From an uncultured Eubacteriales bacterium (GTDB lineage: Bacteria > Bacillota > Clostridia > Christensenellales > Aristaeellaceae), in the NCBI GenBank assembly GCA_902801165.1, contig CADCHI010000005.1, positions 1 to 64,000 of the forward strand: DNA of 64,000 nt, written 5' to 3'. A program made the translations under genes and the position numbers. Shown here piece after piece: positions 42,727 through 51,330 of this stretch; within the stretch, counting starts at the first letter, position 1, and each line of letters opens with the position of its first letter. The notes under the pieces were generated by a model that saw nothing but the letters and a program-made list of their open reading frames with translations, was not told the origin of the DNA and did no database searches.

Positions 42727-43764
42727 CTACTGCCTTATCGCTCCTATCGCCGAAAACGCGATGAACACCACCAGGTTCACGGCGACGATCCCCGCGCCGG
42801 TGGGCAGCGAATAGACGCAGGAGAGCATCATGCCCAGCAGGAAGCAGCCTACGGACACGATGGCGGAGCAGATCGTCACGGCGCGGAAGTGGGAGAACAG
42901 CCGCATGGACGACAGCGCCGGGAAGATGATCAGGCTGGAGATCAGCAGGGTGCCCATCATCCGCATGCCAACCACCACGGTCATGGCCGTCAGCAGGGCG
43001 ATGAGCATGTTATAGGTGCCGGCCTTCACGCCCGTTGCCCGGGCAAAGGCCTCGTCGAAGGTCACGGCGAAGATTCGCGGGTAGAACAGCATGAACAGCA
43101 CCAGCACCACCACGGACAGGCCCACGGAGATGTAGACGTCCGAGCTGCTCATGGCCAGTATGGAGCCGAACATGTAGTTGTACACATCCACGTTCATGCC
43201 GCTGGTCATGCTGGTCACAATCACGCCCACGGCGAGGGCGCTGGTGGAGATCAGCGCGATGGCGGAATCCCCCCGCATGCTGCTGCGCTCGCTGATGCGC
43301 AGCAGCAGGAACGCGCAGACGACCACCACCACCAGCGTGAAGGGCAGCGGGTTCGCGGCGATGCCGCTGCAGAGTGCGGCCACGCCGTCCCGCAGCCCCC
43401 CCGGCAGGAAGCGCGGCAGGCTGTCCGCGGTCACAAAGCCCAGGGACATGGCCACGGTCAGGGAGCCAAAGCCCACGTGGGAGAGGCCGTCGCCGATCAT
43501 CGAATAGCGCTTGAGCACCAGCGTCACGCCTAGCAGGGACGCGCACAGCGACACCAGCGCCCCCACCACCAGCGCCCGCTGAATGAAGCGGTACTGGAGA
43601 TAGCCGCCGAAGGCGGCGAAGGCCTGGCCGATGGCCCCGAGGTGCGTCAATACCCACAGGACGATCAGCGCCAGGATCGCCCACAGCGCCACGGCGCCGC
43701 CGCGACGGCGTCCGCCTTCGCGGTCCTGGCGTCTGGTGAGGAGCTTCGCAAGCAGATCACCCAC
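42727..43764 (-). CDS. Zinc/manganese ABC transporter permease (ZnuB-like)
   Basis: 345 residues, nine or so membrane helices, with the ABC-3 family segments (MIGDGLSHVGFGSLTVAM and DEAFARATGVKAGTYNM). It is about 70 residues longer than ZnuB because of N-terminal and loop extensions. The GTG start at 43764 overlaps the ATPase gene by 8 bases. Last gene of znuA-fur-znuC-znuB order; its stop abuts the heptamer array. Confidence 0.92.
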   Translation of the reverse strand: MGDLLAKLLTRRQDREGGRRRGGAVALWAILALIVLWVLTHLGAIGQAFAAFGGYLQYRFIQRALVVGALVSLCASLLGVTLVLKRYSMIGDGLSHVGFGSLTVAMSLGFVTADSLPRFLPGGLRDGVAALCSGIAANPLPFTLVVVVVCAFLLLRISERSSMRGDSAIALISTSALAVGVIVTSMTSGMNVDVYNYMFGSILAMSSSDVYISVGLSVVVLVLFMLFYPRIFAVTFDEAFARATGVKAGTYNMLIALLTAMTVVVGMRMMGTLLISSLIIFPALSSMRLFSHFRAVTICSAIVSVGCFLLGMMLSCVYSLPTGAGIVAVNLVVFIAFSAIGAIRQ

Positions 43765-44458
43765 GGCTGCTCACCGCCCTTTCCGCGAAATTCGACCGAT
43801 AGTCCTCCACGTCGCCAAAGAAGTCCATGCCCCGGTCCATCACCAGCACCTTGCCGGCGTCCCGGATCGCGCCGCCCAGGTCGTGGGAGACCATCACCAC
43901 GGCCACGCCGTGGCTGTGGTTCAGCTCCCGGATGACGTCGTAGAACTCCTGCGCCGCCGCGGGGTCGAGGCCCGTCACCGGCTCGTCCAGCAGCAGCAGG
44001 GCGTCCGTGGCGCACAGGGCCCGGGCCAGCAGCGCGCGCTGCTGCTGGCCGCCGGAGAGGTTCCTGTAGGACTTCTTCTTGAGTCCTGTGATGTCCAGCA
44101 GCGCCATGTTGCGCTCCGCCTTTTCCCTGTCGGCGCGGTTGGTGAAGAAGCGCCGCCCCATGCGGTTCACGCAGCCGGACAGCACCACCTCCTCCACGGA
44201 GGCCGGGAAGTCCCGCTGGGCCGCGGTCTGCTGGGGCAGGTAGCCGATCTGGTTCTGGAGCAGGCCGTCCCCATAGACGATGCTGCCGCTCCGGGGCTTC
44301 ACCAGGCCCAGCATGGCGCGCATCAGCGTGCTCTTGCCGGAGCCGTTCTCGCCCAGTATGACGAGATAATCGCCGGGGTCCACCTCAAAGCTGACGTGAT
44401 CCACGGCCACGATGCCCTCAAACGCTATGGTGACATCCCTCATGGCAATCAGCGCCAT
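43757..44458 (-). CDS. Zinc/manganese ABC transporter ATPase (ZnuC-like)
   Basis: 233 residues. Walker A GENGSGKST, signature LSGGQQQR, Walker B LLLLDEPVTGLD and switch MVSHD are all present. It powers the importer with the ZnuA- and ZnuB-like proteins. GAGAGG lies upstream of the ATG. The start lies 41 bases inside the end of the Fur-family gene in another frame, indicating tight co-translation. Confidence 0.95.
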   Translation of the reverse strand: MALIAMRDVTIAFEGIVAVDHVSFEVDPGDYLVILGENGSGKSTLMRAMLGLVKPRSGSIVYGDGLLQNQIGYLPQQTAAQRDFPASVEEVVLSGCVNRMGRRFFTNRADREKAERNMALLDITGLKKKSYRNLSGGQQQRALLARALCATDALLLLDEPVTGLDPAAAQEFYDVIRELNHSHGVAVVMVSHDLGGAIRDAGKVLVMDRGMDFFGDVEDYRSNFAERAVSSRG

Positions 44459-44879
44459 GCTCCACCGCCTCTCCGCCGGCCATCCGGCACTTCTGGCAAA
44501 CGCCGACGAGTATGGTTTCCCTGGGGTCCAGCAGGAACCCGTGATCCTTGACCAGGTGCTCGCTCATGGTGCGCATCAGGTCGCAGTCCACGTGCATCAG
44601 GTTGCCGCAGCGGCTGCACATCATGTGGAAGTGGCTGTCGCAGCGGCTGTCGTCCTCCACGTGCTGGTACTGGGTGATGCCCTGCACGCTCTGGTACTTG
44701 CGCACGCTGCCCTGCTCCGCCAGCAGCTCCAGGTAGCGGTAGACCGTGGACCGTCCGATCTTCTCGCCCCGGTCCTGCATCTCAAACACCACGTCGTCCA
44801 CGGAAAAGTGCTGCATGCTCCGCTCCCGAAGGAAGGCGAGCAGCTCCCGCTTCTGCCGCGTATTGTACTCACCGCGCAT
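44418..44879 (-). CDS. Fur-family regulator, probably Zur-like
   Basis: 153 residues. Winged-helix DNA-binding half (DVVFEMQDRGEKIGRSTVYRYLELL), then the dimerisation half with the two structural zinc CxxC pairs (CSRC and CQKC) and sensor-type histidines (DSHFHMMC). I start at the ATG at 44879, overlapping the ZnuA-like stop (TGATG), with GGGAGGG upstream. Its location inside the zinc importer operon suggests a zinc sensor, although Fur or PerR activity cannot be excluded by sequence alone. Confidence 0.88.
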   Translation of the reverse strand: MRGEYNTRQKRELLAFLRERSMQHFSVDDVVFEMQDRGEKIGRSTVYRYLELLAEQGSVRKYQSVQGITQYQHVEDDSRCDSHFHMMCSRCGNLMHVDCDLMRTMSEHLVKDHGFLLDPRETILVGVCQKCRMAGGEAVEHGADCHEGCHHSV

Positions 44880-45805
44880 CAATTCAATCCCTCCCGAAGG
44901 GCCTCCACGTTTCCGCGCATCAGGGAGACGTAGCTCTCCCCCGCGTCAAACTCGTCCTGGGTGACCGTCTGCATCGAGTGGAGCGTCAGGATCTTGGCGC
45001 CGGTCTCCTCGGCCACCGTCCTGGCCACGTTCTGGGAGCTCAACTCGATGGTGTAGACGGCGGGAATGCCGTCCTGCCGGACCCGGTCGATCAGGCCCAT
45101 GATGGTCTGGGGCGTGGGCTCGGTGTCCGCCGTGCAGGACGGGAACGCCGCCAGGTAGTCCAGCCCGTAGGCCCGCACAAAATACAGGAACGGGAACCGG
45201 TCGGCAAACACCAGCTCCCGACGGGCGGCGCCGGCCACGATGGCCTCGATCTCGCCGTCCACGGCCTCGATCTGCGCCCGGTAGGCGGCGGCGTTTTCGC
45301 CGTAGGCGTCGGCATGCTCCGGGTCCACCGCCTGGAGCGCGGCGGCAAGGGCGTCGACCATGGCCGCGGCGTTCTTCGGGGAGGTCCAGATGTGCTCGTC
45401 ATACTCCGGGCCCTCCTCGGCGTGGTCGTGCCCGTGGTCATGTTCGTGCTCCTCTTCCTCGAGGGGCGTCACGGCGTCCATCATCCTGAGGGTCGCCGGG
45501 GCCTCCGACGCGTCGAAGCCGGAGAGGATGTTGTCCACCCAGGTGTCCCCCTCGCCGCCGATGTAGACGAACAGGTCCGCCTCGCCGATGGCGATGATGT
45601 CCGCCGGGGAGGGCTCGTAGGAGTGCACCTCCACGCCGGGATGCACCAGCAGCGTCGCGTCCCCCAGGTCGCCCAGCACCTGCCGGGCGAAGTCGTAGCA
45701 GGGGAAGTTCACCGCCACCACGTTCAGCCGGCCCTCTGCCGACGTGCCGACGCAGGCGAACAGCGCCAGCGCGGCCAACGCGATCAATATCTTTTTCAGC
45801 TTCAT
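44879..45805 (-). CDS. Zinc ABC transporter substrate-binding protein (ZnuA-like)
   Basis: 308 residues counting from the ATG at 45805. Signal sequence MKLKKILIALAALALFAC, with a cysteine that may be a weak lipobox (LFAC); cleavage after TSA is the alternative. The acidic histidine loop EEEEHEHDHGHDHAEE and HIWTSPKNA are typical of zinc receptors of the cluster 9 family. It is the first gene of the operon, driven by a perfect consensus promoter. Upstream in-frame ATGs exist, but the mapped promoter would start the RNA near 45850. Confidence 0.9.
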   Translation of the reverse strand: MKLKKILIALAALALFACVGTSAEGRLNVVAVNFPCYDFARQVLGDLGDATLLVHPGVEVHSYEPSPADIIAIGEADLFVYIGGEGDTWVDNILSGFDASEAPATLRMMDAVTPLEEEEHEHDHGHDHAEEGPEYDEHIWTSPKNAAAMVDALAAALQAVDPEHADAYGENAAAYRAQIEAVDGEIEAIVAGAARRELVFADRFPFLYFVRAYGLDYLAAFPSCTADTEPTPQTIMGLIDRVRQDGIPAVYTIELSSQNVARTVAEETGAKILTLHSMQTVTQDEFDAGESYVSLMRGNVEALREGLN

Positions 45806-45830
45806 ATTTATATCCGGTTCCTTCATTTTG

Positions 45831-45852
45831 AATTTCATTTTCAATTTCATTT
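45831..45852. promoter_or_regulatory. 10-bp direct repeat at the znu transcription start
   Basis: AATTTCATTT occurs at 45831-45840 and 45843-45852 (period 12), immediately downstream of the -10 box. A possible site for the Fur-family protein of the operon, though it is not a classical palindromic Zur box. Confidence 0.4.
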
Positions 45853-45856
45853 CGGT

Positions 45857-45885
45857 ATTATAATCGCCCCGCGCGCCCATGTCAA
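45857..45885 (-). promoter_or_regulatory. Perfect consensus promoter of the zinc importer operon
   Basis: TTGACA (45885-45880), exactly 17 bases, TATAAT (45862-45857). Confidence 0.92.
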
Positions 45886-45982
45886 TAGCCGCCCCAAATT
45901 TTACAGTGCGCCGCCGCGCAGCGCCTACCATAATGCTGTGCTATGTCTACTTTAAATTTCGTTTCAACCAATCCCACAGCGA

Positions 45983-46011
45983 TTGACGCGTTAACACGGC
46001 TGTGCTATACT
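45983..46011 (+). promoter_or_regulatory. pckA promoter
   Basis: TTGACG (45983-45988), 17 bases, TATACT (46006-46011), about 37 bases before the ATG. Confidence 0.82.
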
Positions 46012-46048
46012 TATACCAAATCTTAGGTAGAAAGAGGTTTGATGCTTT

Positions 46049-47662
46049 ATGGCTAATATCGATCTGACCAAATACGGCATTACCGGCGTGACCGAGATCA
46101 TCCACAACCCTTCCTATGAGACCCTGTTCAAGGACGAAATGGATCCCTCCCTGGAAGGCTATGATAAGGGCACTCTGACCGAGCTGGGCGCTGTGAACGT
46201 CATGACCGGCATCTACACCGGCCGCTCCCCCAAGGACAAGTACATCGTCATGGACGAGAACTCCAAGGACACCGTGTGGTGGACCACCGAGGGCTATCCG
46301 AACGACAACCATCCCATGACTCAGGAAGCCTGGGAAGCCGTGAAGAAGCTGGCCAAGGACGAGCTGTCCGGCAAGAAGCTGTACGTCGTGGACGCCTTCT
46401 GCGGCGCCAACAAGGACACCCGCATGGCCATCCGCTTCGTGATGGAAGTTGCCTGGCAGGCCCACTTCGTCGAGAACATGTTCATCAAGCCCACCGCTGA
46501 TGAGCTGGAGAGCTTCGAGCCTGACTTCGTGGTCTACACCGCCTCCAAGGCCAAGTGCGAGAACTACAAGGAGCTGGGCCTGCGGTCCGACACCGTCGTG
46601 GCCTTCAACGTCACCTCCCGCGAGCAGGTCATCATCAACACCTGGTATGGCGGCGAGATGAAGAAGGGCATGTTCTCCATGATGAACTACTACCTGCCGC
46701 TGAAGGGCATTGCCGCCATGCACTGCTCCGCCAACACCGACATGAACGGCGAAAACACCGCCATCTTCTTCGGCCTGTCCGGCACCGGCAAGACCACCCT
46801 GTCCACCGACCCCAAGCGCCTGCTGATCGGCGACGACGAGCACGGCTGGGACGACAACGGCGTGTTCAACTTCGAGGGCGGCTGCTACGCGAAGGTCATC
46901 AACCTGGACAAGGAGTCCGAGCCTGACATCTACAACGCCATCAAGCGCAACGCTCTGCTGGAGAACGTGACCGTGGACGCCGAGGGCAAGATCGACTTCG
47001 CCGACAAGTCCGTCACCGAGAACACCCGCGTGTCCTATCCGATCGAGCACATCGAGAAGATCGTCAAGAACGTGCATCCCGTGTCCGCCGGCCCCGCCGC
47101 TGACAACGTGATCTTCCTGTCCGCGGACGCCTTCGGCGTGCTGCCCCCGGTCAGCATCCTGACCCCCGAGCAGACCAAGTACTACTTCCTGTCCGGCTTC
47201 ACCGCCAAGCTGGCCGGCACCGAGCGCGGCATCACCGAGCCCACCCCCACCTTCTCCGCTTGCTTCGGCCAGGCCTTCCTGGAGCTGCATCCGACCAAGT
47301 ACGCTGAGGAGCTGGTCAAGCGCATGGAGATGTCCGGCGCGAAGGCTTACCTGGTGAACACCGGCTGGAACGGCACCGGCAAGCGCATCTCCATCAAGGA
47401 CACCCGCGGCATCATCGACGCCATTCTGGGCGGCGCGATCCTCAAGGCTCCCACCAAGAAGATCCCCTACTTCAACTTCGAAGTGCCCACTGAGCTGGAA
47501 GGCGTTGACACCGGCATCCTGGATCCTCGCGACACCTATGCGGACGCCGCTGAGTGGGATACCAAGGCCAAGGACCTGGCCGGCCGCTTCATCAAGAACT
47601 TCGTGAAGTACACCACCAACGACGCCGGCAAGGCGCTGGTCGCCGCTGGCCCGCAGCTCTGA
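46049..47662 (+). CDS. pckA: Phosphoenolpyruvate carboxykinase (ATP)
   Basis: 537 residues, full length. It interconverts oxaloacetate plus ATP with PEP plus CO2 plus ADP; in anaerobes it often runs toward oxaloacetate. The P-loop [11 protein letters not shown] is near 242-252, and the kinase-2 region ([23 protein letters not shown]) and [12 protein letters not shown] are conserved. AGAGG precedes the ATG. Codon choice favours C-ending codons more strongly than its neighbours, suggesting high expression. Single gene with its own promoter and terminator. Confidence 0.97.
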   Translation: MANIDLTKYGITGVTEIIHNPSYETLFKDEMDPSLEGYDKGTLTELGAVNVMTGIYTGRSPKDKYIVMDENSKDTVWWTTEGYPNDNHPMTQEAWEAVKKLAKDELSGKKLYVVDAFCGANKDTRMAIRFVMEVAWQAHFVENMFIKPTADELESFEPDFVVYTASKAKCENYKELGLRSDTVVAFNVTSREQVIINTWYGGEMKKGMFSMMNYYLPLKGIAAMHCSANTDMNGENTAIFFGLSGTGKTTLSTDPKRLLIGDDEHGWDDNGVFNFEGGCYAKVINLDKESEPDIYNAIKRNALLENVTVDAEGKIDFADKSVTENTRVSYPIEHIEKIVKNVHPVSAGPAADNVIFLSADAFGVLPPVSILTPEQTKYYFLSGFTAKLAGTERGITEPTPTFSACFGQAFLELHPTKYAEELVKRMEMSGAKAYLVNTGWNGTGKRISIKDTRGIIDAILGGAILKAPTKKIPYFNFEVPTELEGVDTGILDPRDTYADAAEWDTKAKDLAGRFIKNFVKYTTNDAGKALVAAGPQL

Positions 47663-47704
47663 TTTCTCTGAGAGAAACAGCAATAGCTGCCGCGAGGTAA
47701 ACCC

Positions 47705-47750
47705 GAACCCCTGTCCCGTCAATCATGGGACAGGGGTTCTTCCTTTCATT
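47705..47750 (+). terminator. pckA terminator
   Basis: Perfect 13-bp arms GAACCCCTGTCCC (47705-47717) and GGGACAGGGGTTC (47727-47739), followed by TTCCTTTC. Confidence 0.88.
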
Positions 47751-47772
47751 CCTGACAGCCCGTTACGACAAA

Positions 47773-47811
47773 CATCGTCCCGGCCCCACAGATCCAAGGG
47801 CCGGGACGATG
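47773..47811. repeat. Strong 14-bp hairpin without T-tract
   Basis: CATCGTCCCGGCCC (47773-47786) and GGGCCGGGACGATG (47798-47811), perfect arms around an 11-base loop. Neither side has a T-run, so it is more likely an RNA structure or repeat than a simple terminator. Confidence 0.75.
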
Positions 47812-47901
47812 CCTGTGTGCCTCCACGGCAGCTGCTGTCGAAAATAAGTCAAATCGCGTCAATCAAATCTACCACATGATTGGTTGACAGTGCGGCAGCC
47901 A

Positions 47902-47940
47902 CATTCTGACTGTTGCCTGTTGCCTGATGCCTGTTGACTT
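47902..47940. repeat. Heptamer array, third copy
   Basis: CATTCTGA followed by CTGTTGC, CTGTTGC, CTGATGC, CTGTTGA (47910-47937). The left end matches the CATTCTGACT(A/G)TTGCCTG core at 42684. On the minus strand the next bases read CAGAATGTGGCTGCCGC, close to CAGAATGCCGCTGCCGC at 26560-26576. Confidence 0.8.
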
Positions 47941-48675
47941 CTACACCCCATCATCCTTCACGATGCTCTCCGGCGACTCGTCCACCTTGTCCTCCACCTT
48001 CTGCAGGGCCTTGAAGATCTCCTGCATCTTGTAGTCGGTCTCGGTGATCACGTTGGCGCAGTCCCGCAGCTCCTCCACGATGCTCTGGGGCACCTCGTCG
48101 GAGGCCTTATAGCGGATGCCGTGCTCCAGCGTGGCCCAGAAGTCCATGGCAACGGTGCGGATCTGGATTTCCACCGGGATGTACAGCTTGCCCCGGGACA
48201 TGTACACCGGCACATCCACCACGATGTGCAGGCTGCGGTAGCCGTTGGCCTTGGGATTCTTGATGTAATTCTTCTCCAGGATCAGCGATATATCGTCCTG
48301 GGAGAGCAGCAGGTCGGCGATGCGATAGATGTCGTCCACGTAGCGGCACACCACCCGCACGCCGGCGATATCGTGCAGCGTCTTCTTTGCGCAGGATATG
48401 GAAATGGGATAGCCCAGGCTGTGCAGCTTCTTGACGATGCTGGGCAGCGACTTCACCCGGCTCTCGATATGGTGGATCGGGTTGTGCATGTGCTTGAAGG
48501 AGAATTCGCTGTCCAGGGTCTGCAGGCGGGCGTTGATCTCCCGTATGGCCGCCTCGTAGACGCCCTGGATCTGGGCGTACTCCCGGCGAAGCTCCTCCAT
48601 GGCGTAGTTGATGCCCACGTTCAGGGGCTGTATCTGTATCTTGACCTGCTTGATCTCAGGCGTTTTTTGTTCCAT
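47941..48675 (-). CDS. Small alarmone synthetase, RelQ/YjbM-type (p)ppGpp synthetase
   Basis: 244 residues. Single synthetase domain without the HD hydrolase, TGS or ACT parts of long RelA. Conserved segments are ISCAKKTLHDIAGVRVVC, KNPKANGYRSLHIVV and VEIQIRTVAMDFWATLEH, which bind ATP and GTP/GDP and form the active site. GGAGG precedes the ATG. It follows the HEPN-like/CBS gene after 25 bases and is surely co-transcribed from the TTGAAA-17-TATGAT promoter upstream of that gene. Confidence 0.95.
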   Translation of the reverse strand: MEQKTPEIKQVKIQIQPLNVGINYAMEELRREYAQIQGVYEAAIREINARLQTLDSEFSFKHMHNPIHHIESRVKSLPSIVKKLHSLGYPISISCAKKTLHDIAGVRVVCRYVDDIYRIADLLLSQDDISLILEKNYIKNPKANGYRSLHIVVDVPVYMSRGKLYIPVEIQIRTVAMDFWATLEHGIRYKASDEVPQSIVEELRDCANVITETDYKMQEIFKALQKVEDKVDESPESIVKDDGV

Positions 48676-48700
48676 AGGTGCCTCCAGGCTGTCTTTGCGA

Positions 48701-49414
48701 TCAGCCGTCCTTGATTACGTCCCAGGGCGTCAGCATGGCCAGCACCTCGGATTGCTGGGTGCCGTCCCGGGTGATGAATACCGCCGCCAGGTGGCTGTTG
48801 CGCTCCCGGCGCTTTTCAAAGGCGTTCCGCACGGTGAGCAGCATGGCGTCCTCCGGCAGGAACAGGTACTTTTCGCTGCGCTCCTCGCCGAACTCGATGG
48901 CCCGCTTCAGCTCCCCGACGCGCAGGCTGTCGCTGAGCCCGTCGAGGCCCGCGCTGCCCACGTAGGCCATCAGGCTGCCGGCGCTGAACACGCCCACCAG
49001 GCCGGTCCTGTCCCGCACGGGGACGTGGGAATAGCCCATTCGAAGCATGTGCCGCAGCACGTCCAGCGCGGAATCGTTGGGATGGGCGAACATGATCTTC
49101 TCCTGGGGCGTGCCGAAGTCCACGGCCAGCCGGGGCCGCTGGACGTATTCCAGGATCTGCCGCAGCAGCTCCACCACCGCCTCGGAGGGCTCCACCACCG
49201 GGTCGCCGTCGTCGTCCGCGTTGTGGGAGAGCAGGTTCCGGATCTCGCGGCACATGTCGAGGTCCGCGCGCCAGGGCTCGCTGTCCGCATCGTGGAGATA
49301 CTCGATCACAACGCTGCTGGAGCCGGTCTTCCTGCCGGCGTAGCGCTTCTCCAACGCGCCCTCCAGCATGCGGTACAGCCTCAGGAACTGTTCCGAACGC
49401 AGTCCGCCGTCCAT
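48701..49414 (-). CDS. HEPN-like plus CBS-pair protein
   Basis: 237 residues. The C-terminal two thirds (about 95-237) is a CBS pair, with GYSHVPVRDRTGLVGVFSAGSLM in the first and LAAVFITRDG...VLAMLTPWDVI in the second; CBS pairs usually bind adenine nucleotides. The first 90 residues are helical and contain CREIRNLLSHN, where R59 and H64 make an Rx4H motif as in HEPN ribonucleases. I start at the ATG at 49414, with AGAGGTGAG about 10 bases upstream. The next gene encodes a (p)ppGpp synthetase. The HEPN call rests on one motif and helical pattern, so it is tentative; the CBS call is firm. Confidence 0.78.
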   Translation of the reverse strand: MDGGLRSEQFLRLYRMLEGALEKRYAGRKTGSSSVVIEYLHDADSEPWRADLDMCREIRNLLSHNADDDGDPVVEPSEAVVELLRQILEYVQRPRLAVDFGTPQEKIMFAHPNDSALDVLRHMLRMGYSHVPVRDRTGLVGVFSAGSLMAYVGSAGLDGLSDSLRVGELKRAIEFGEERSEKYLFLPEDAMLLTVRNAFEKRRERNSHLAAVFITRDGTQQSEVLAMLTPWDVIKDG

Positions 49415-49441
49415 CGCCAATCCGCTCACCTCTTTAATCTC

Positions 49442-49470
49442 ATCATAACATATCCGGGAACAAATTTCAA
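49442..49470 (-). promoter_or_regulatory. Promoter of the CBS/alarmone synthetase operon
   Basis: TTGAAA (49470-49465), 17 bases, TATGAT (49447-49442), about 30 bases upstream of the start codon. Confidence 0.75.
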
Positions 49471-49628
49471 TATTCCAAGCCTATTTGGGAGGGTTTTACT
49501 CAATTTTCTTTGCCCTGCATTGTGAATTATTATGCTCCGGCCGTTCCGCGAGGGCCAAAACGCACAGCAGCCGCGCCTTCGGGCCCATCGCCCGGGCGCA
49601 GCCGCCGCGGATTGTATGCTTCTTTGGT

Positions 49629-50489
49629 CTATCCCATGCGCTCCGCCAGGGCGTCCGCCACGCGGCACAGCGCCTCCAGGTCCAGCGCCTCGCCCCGGAC
49701 CCGCTCGTCCACGCCCGCCGCCAACAGGACCTCCCGAGCCGCCTCCTGGCCGATCCCAAAGGAGGCCTTCAGGTTGTTGGCCAGCGTCTTGCGCCGCATG
49801 GCGAAGGCCGCGTTGATCAGCCTCAGGAACAGCCCACGGTCCTTCGGGACCACCGGCGGCTGGTCATGGCGGTCGATGCGCATGAAGCAGCTCATCACGT
49901 GGGGCGGCGGATTAAAGGCCTCCGGCGGCACTTCCTCCAGCACCTGCGACTCACCGTAGAACCGCACCGTGGCGGCCATGGCGCACCAGCTCTTGCTCCC
50001 CGGCGCGGACATCACCCGTTCGGCGGCCTCCTTCTGCACCATGATGCAGATGCTCTCCGGGCCGCGCTCCGCCGTCGCCAGCTTCACCAGCACGTCAGAG
50101 GTGATGTAGTACGGCAGGTTCGCCACCACGCGGTAGGGGCCCTCCCCCATCAGCGCGCGCAAATCCGCCTTCATGGCGTCCTGGTAGACCACCTCGGCGT
50201 TCGGAACGCCCTCCAGCACCTCCGAGAGCACCGGCTCCAGGCCGCGGTCCAGTTCCACCGCCAGTACGCGCTCGGCGCGCTCCGCCAGCAGGCTGGTCAT
50301 CACCCCGGCCCCAGGGCCGATCTCCAGCACGCGGTCGCCAGGCGCGATCTCCGCCGCGTCCAGCAGGTGCCCCAGCAGGAACTCGCTGAGCAGGAAGTTC
50401 TGGCCCAGGCTGTGGGTGGTGTGAAAGCCGTGCTTCTCCAGCGCCACGCGGGCGCGCAGCTCTGCCGACGGACGGTTGTAATAGGACAT
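49629..50489 (-). CDS. rsmA: 16S rRNA dimethyladenosine transferase (RsmA/KsgA)
   Basis: 286 residues. SAM-binding VLEIGPGAGVMTSLL and the catalytic NLPYYITSDVL motif are intact, and the N-terminal HSLGQNFLLSE is diagnostic. It dimethylates two adjacent adenines near the 3' end of 16S rRNA. I start at the ATG at 50489 with GGAGG upstream; an earlier in-frame codon falls inside the terminator of the preceding gene. Confidence 0.96.
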   Translation of the reverse strand: MSYYNRPSAELRARVALEKHGFHTTHSLGQNFLLSEFLLGHLLDAAEIAPGDRVLEIGPGAGVMTSLLAERAERVLAVELDRGLEPVLSEVLEGVPNAEVVYQDAMKADLRALMGEGPYRVVANLPYYITSDVLVKLATAERGPESICIMVQKEAAERVMSAPGSKSWCAMAATVRFYGESQVLEEVPPEAFNPPPHVMSCFMRIDRHDQPPVVPKDRGLFLRLINAAFAMRRKTLANNLKASFGIGQEAAREVLLAAGVDERVRGEALDLEALCRVADALAERMG

Positions 50490-50532
50490 GTCATCCTCCC
50501 CGCGGCTCACGCCGCAATCCAATAATACTGTA

Positions 50533-50577
50533 AAAAGCCCGCGCGCTCGGCATAGCGGCCCTGCGCGCAGGCTTTTC
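50533..50577 (-). terminator. upp terminator
   Basis: On the minus strand GCCTGCGCGC pairs with GCGCGCGGGC across a loop of about 18 bases and is followed by TTTTTAC. It lies between the upp stop and the rsmA start. Confidence 0.8.
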
Positions 50578-50591
50578 ATGATAGTTTGAAT

Positions 50592-51221
50592 TTACTTGGT
50601 ACCGAACAGGCGGTCGCCCGCGTCGCCGAGGCCGGGAATGATGTACTTGTTCTCGTTCAGCTTTTCGTCGATGGCCGCGATGTAGATGTCCACATCGGGA
50701 TGGGCCTTCTGCACCGCTTCCACGCCCTCGGGGCAGCCCACCAGGCACATCAGGGTGATGGACTTGCAGCCGCGCTTCTTGATGAAGTCGATGGCGGCGA
50801 CGGAGGAACCGCCGGTGGCCAGCATCGGGTCGACGACGATCAGGTCGCGCTCGGCCACGTCATAGGGCAGCTTGCAGTAGTATTCCACGGGCAGATGGGT
50901 CTCCGGGTCGCGGTACAGGCCGATGTGGCCCACCTTGGCCGTCGGAACCAGGTTCAGCATGCCGTTGACCATGCCCAGGCCGGCGCGCAGGATCGGCACG
51001 ATGCCCAGCTTCTTGCCGGCGATGATCTTGGACTTGCACTTGCAGATGGGGGTCTCGATCTCGATCTCCTCCATCGGCAGGTCGCGGGTCACTTCGTAGC
51101 CCATCAGCATGGTGATTTCTTCCAGCAGCTGGCGGAAATCCTTGTTGCCGCAGTCCTTATCGCGCATCAGGGTCAGCTTATGCTGTACAAGGGGATGATT
51201 AACCACAACGACTTTGCTCAT
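50592..51221 (-). CDS. upp: Uracil phosphoribosyltransferase
   Basis: 209 residues. It makes UMP from uracil and PRPP in pyrimidine salvage. [20 protein letters not shown] is the PRPP-binding loop, and [13 protein letters not shown] and the C-terminal [13 protein letters not shown] are conserved. GGGAGGG precedes the ATG, with a TATAAT at 51264-51259. It lies downstream of purR on the same strand. Confidence 0.98.
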   Translation of the reverse strand: MSKVVVVNHPLVQHKLTLMRDKDCGNKDFRQLLEEITMLMGYEVTRDLPMEEIEIETPICKCKSKIIAGKKLGIVPILRAGLGMVNGMLNLVPTAKVGHIGLYRDPETHLPVEYYCKLPYDVAERDLIVVDPMLATGGSSVAAIDFIKKRGCKSITLMCLVGCPEGVEAVQKAHPDVDIYIAAIDEKLNENKYIIPGLGDAGDRLFGTK

Positions 51222-51258
51222 GTATTATACCCTCCCACTTAAACTCAATCCTCGATAG

Positions 51259-51264
51259 ATTATA
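51259..51264 (-). promoter_or_regulatory. -10 box of upp
   Basis: TATAAT about 38 bases upstream of the ATG; the -35 position 17 bases further reads TTGTGT. Confidence 0.6.
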
Positions 51265-51330
51265 TACGATGCTGACAAAAAACACAATAACAAATTTGTC
51301 AAATTTCTGTGATTGCGCAATTATCCGCGC

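Noticed and set aside
42574..43533. Plus-strand His-rich frame starting in the heptamer array
   Set aside because: Its start is repeat DNA and the remainder is antisense of the zinc permease gene.
45947..47722. 591-codon minus-strand frame opposite pckA
   Set aside because: Antisense of a perfectly conserved pckA; no start signal or domain.
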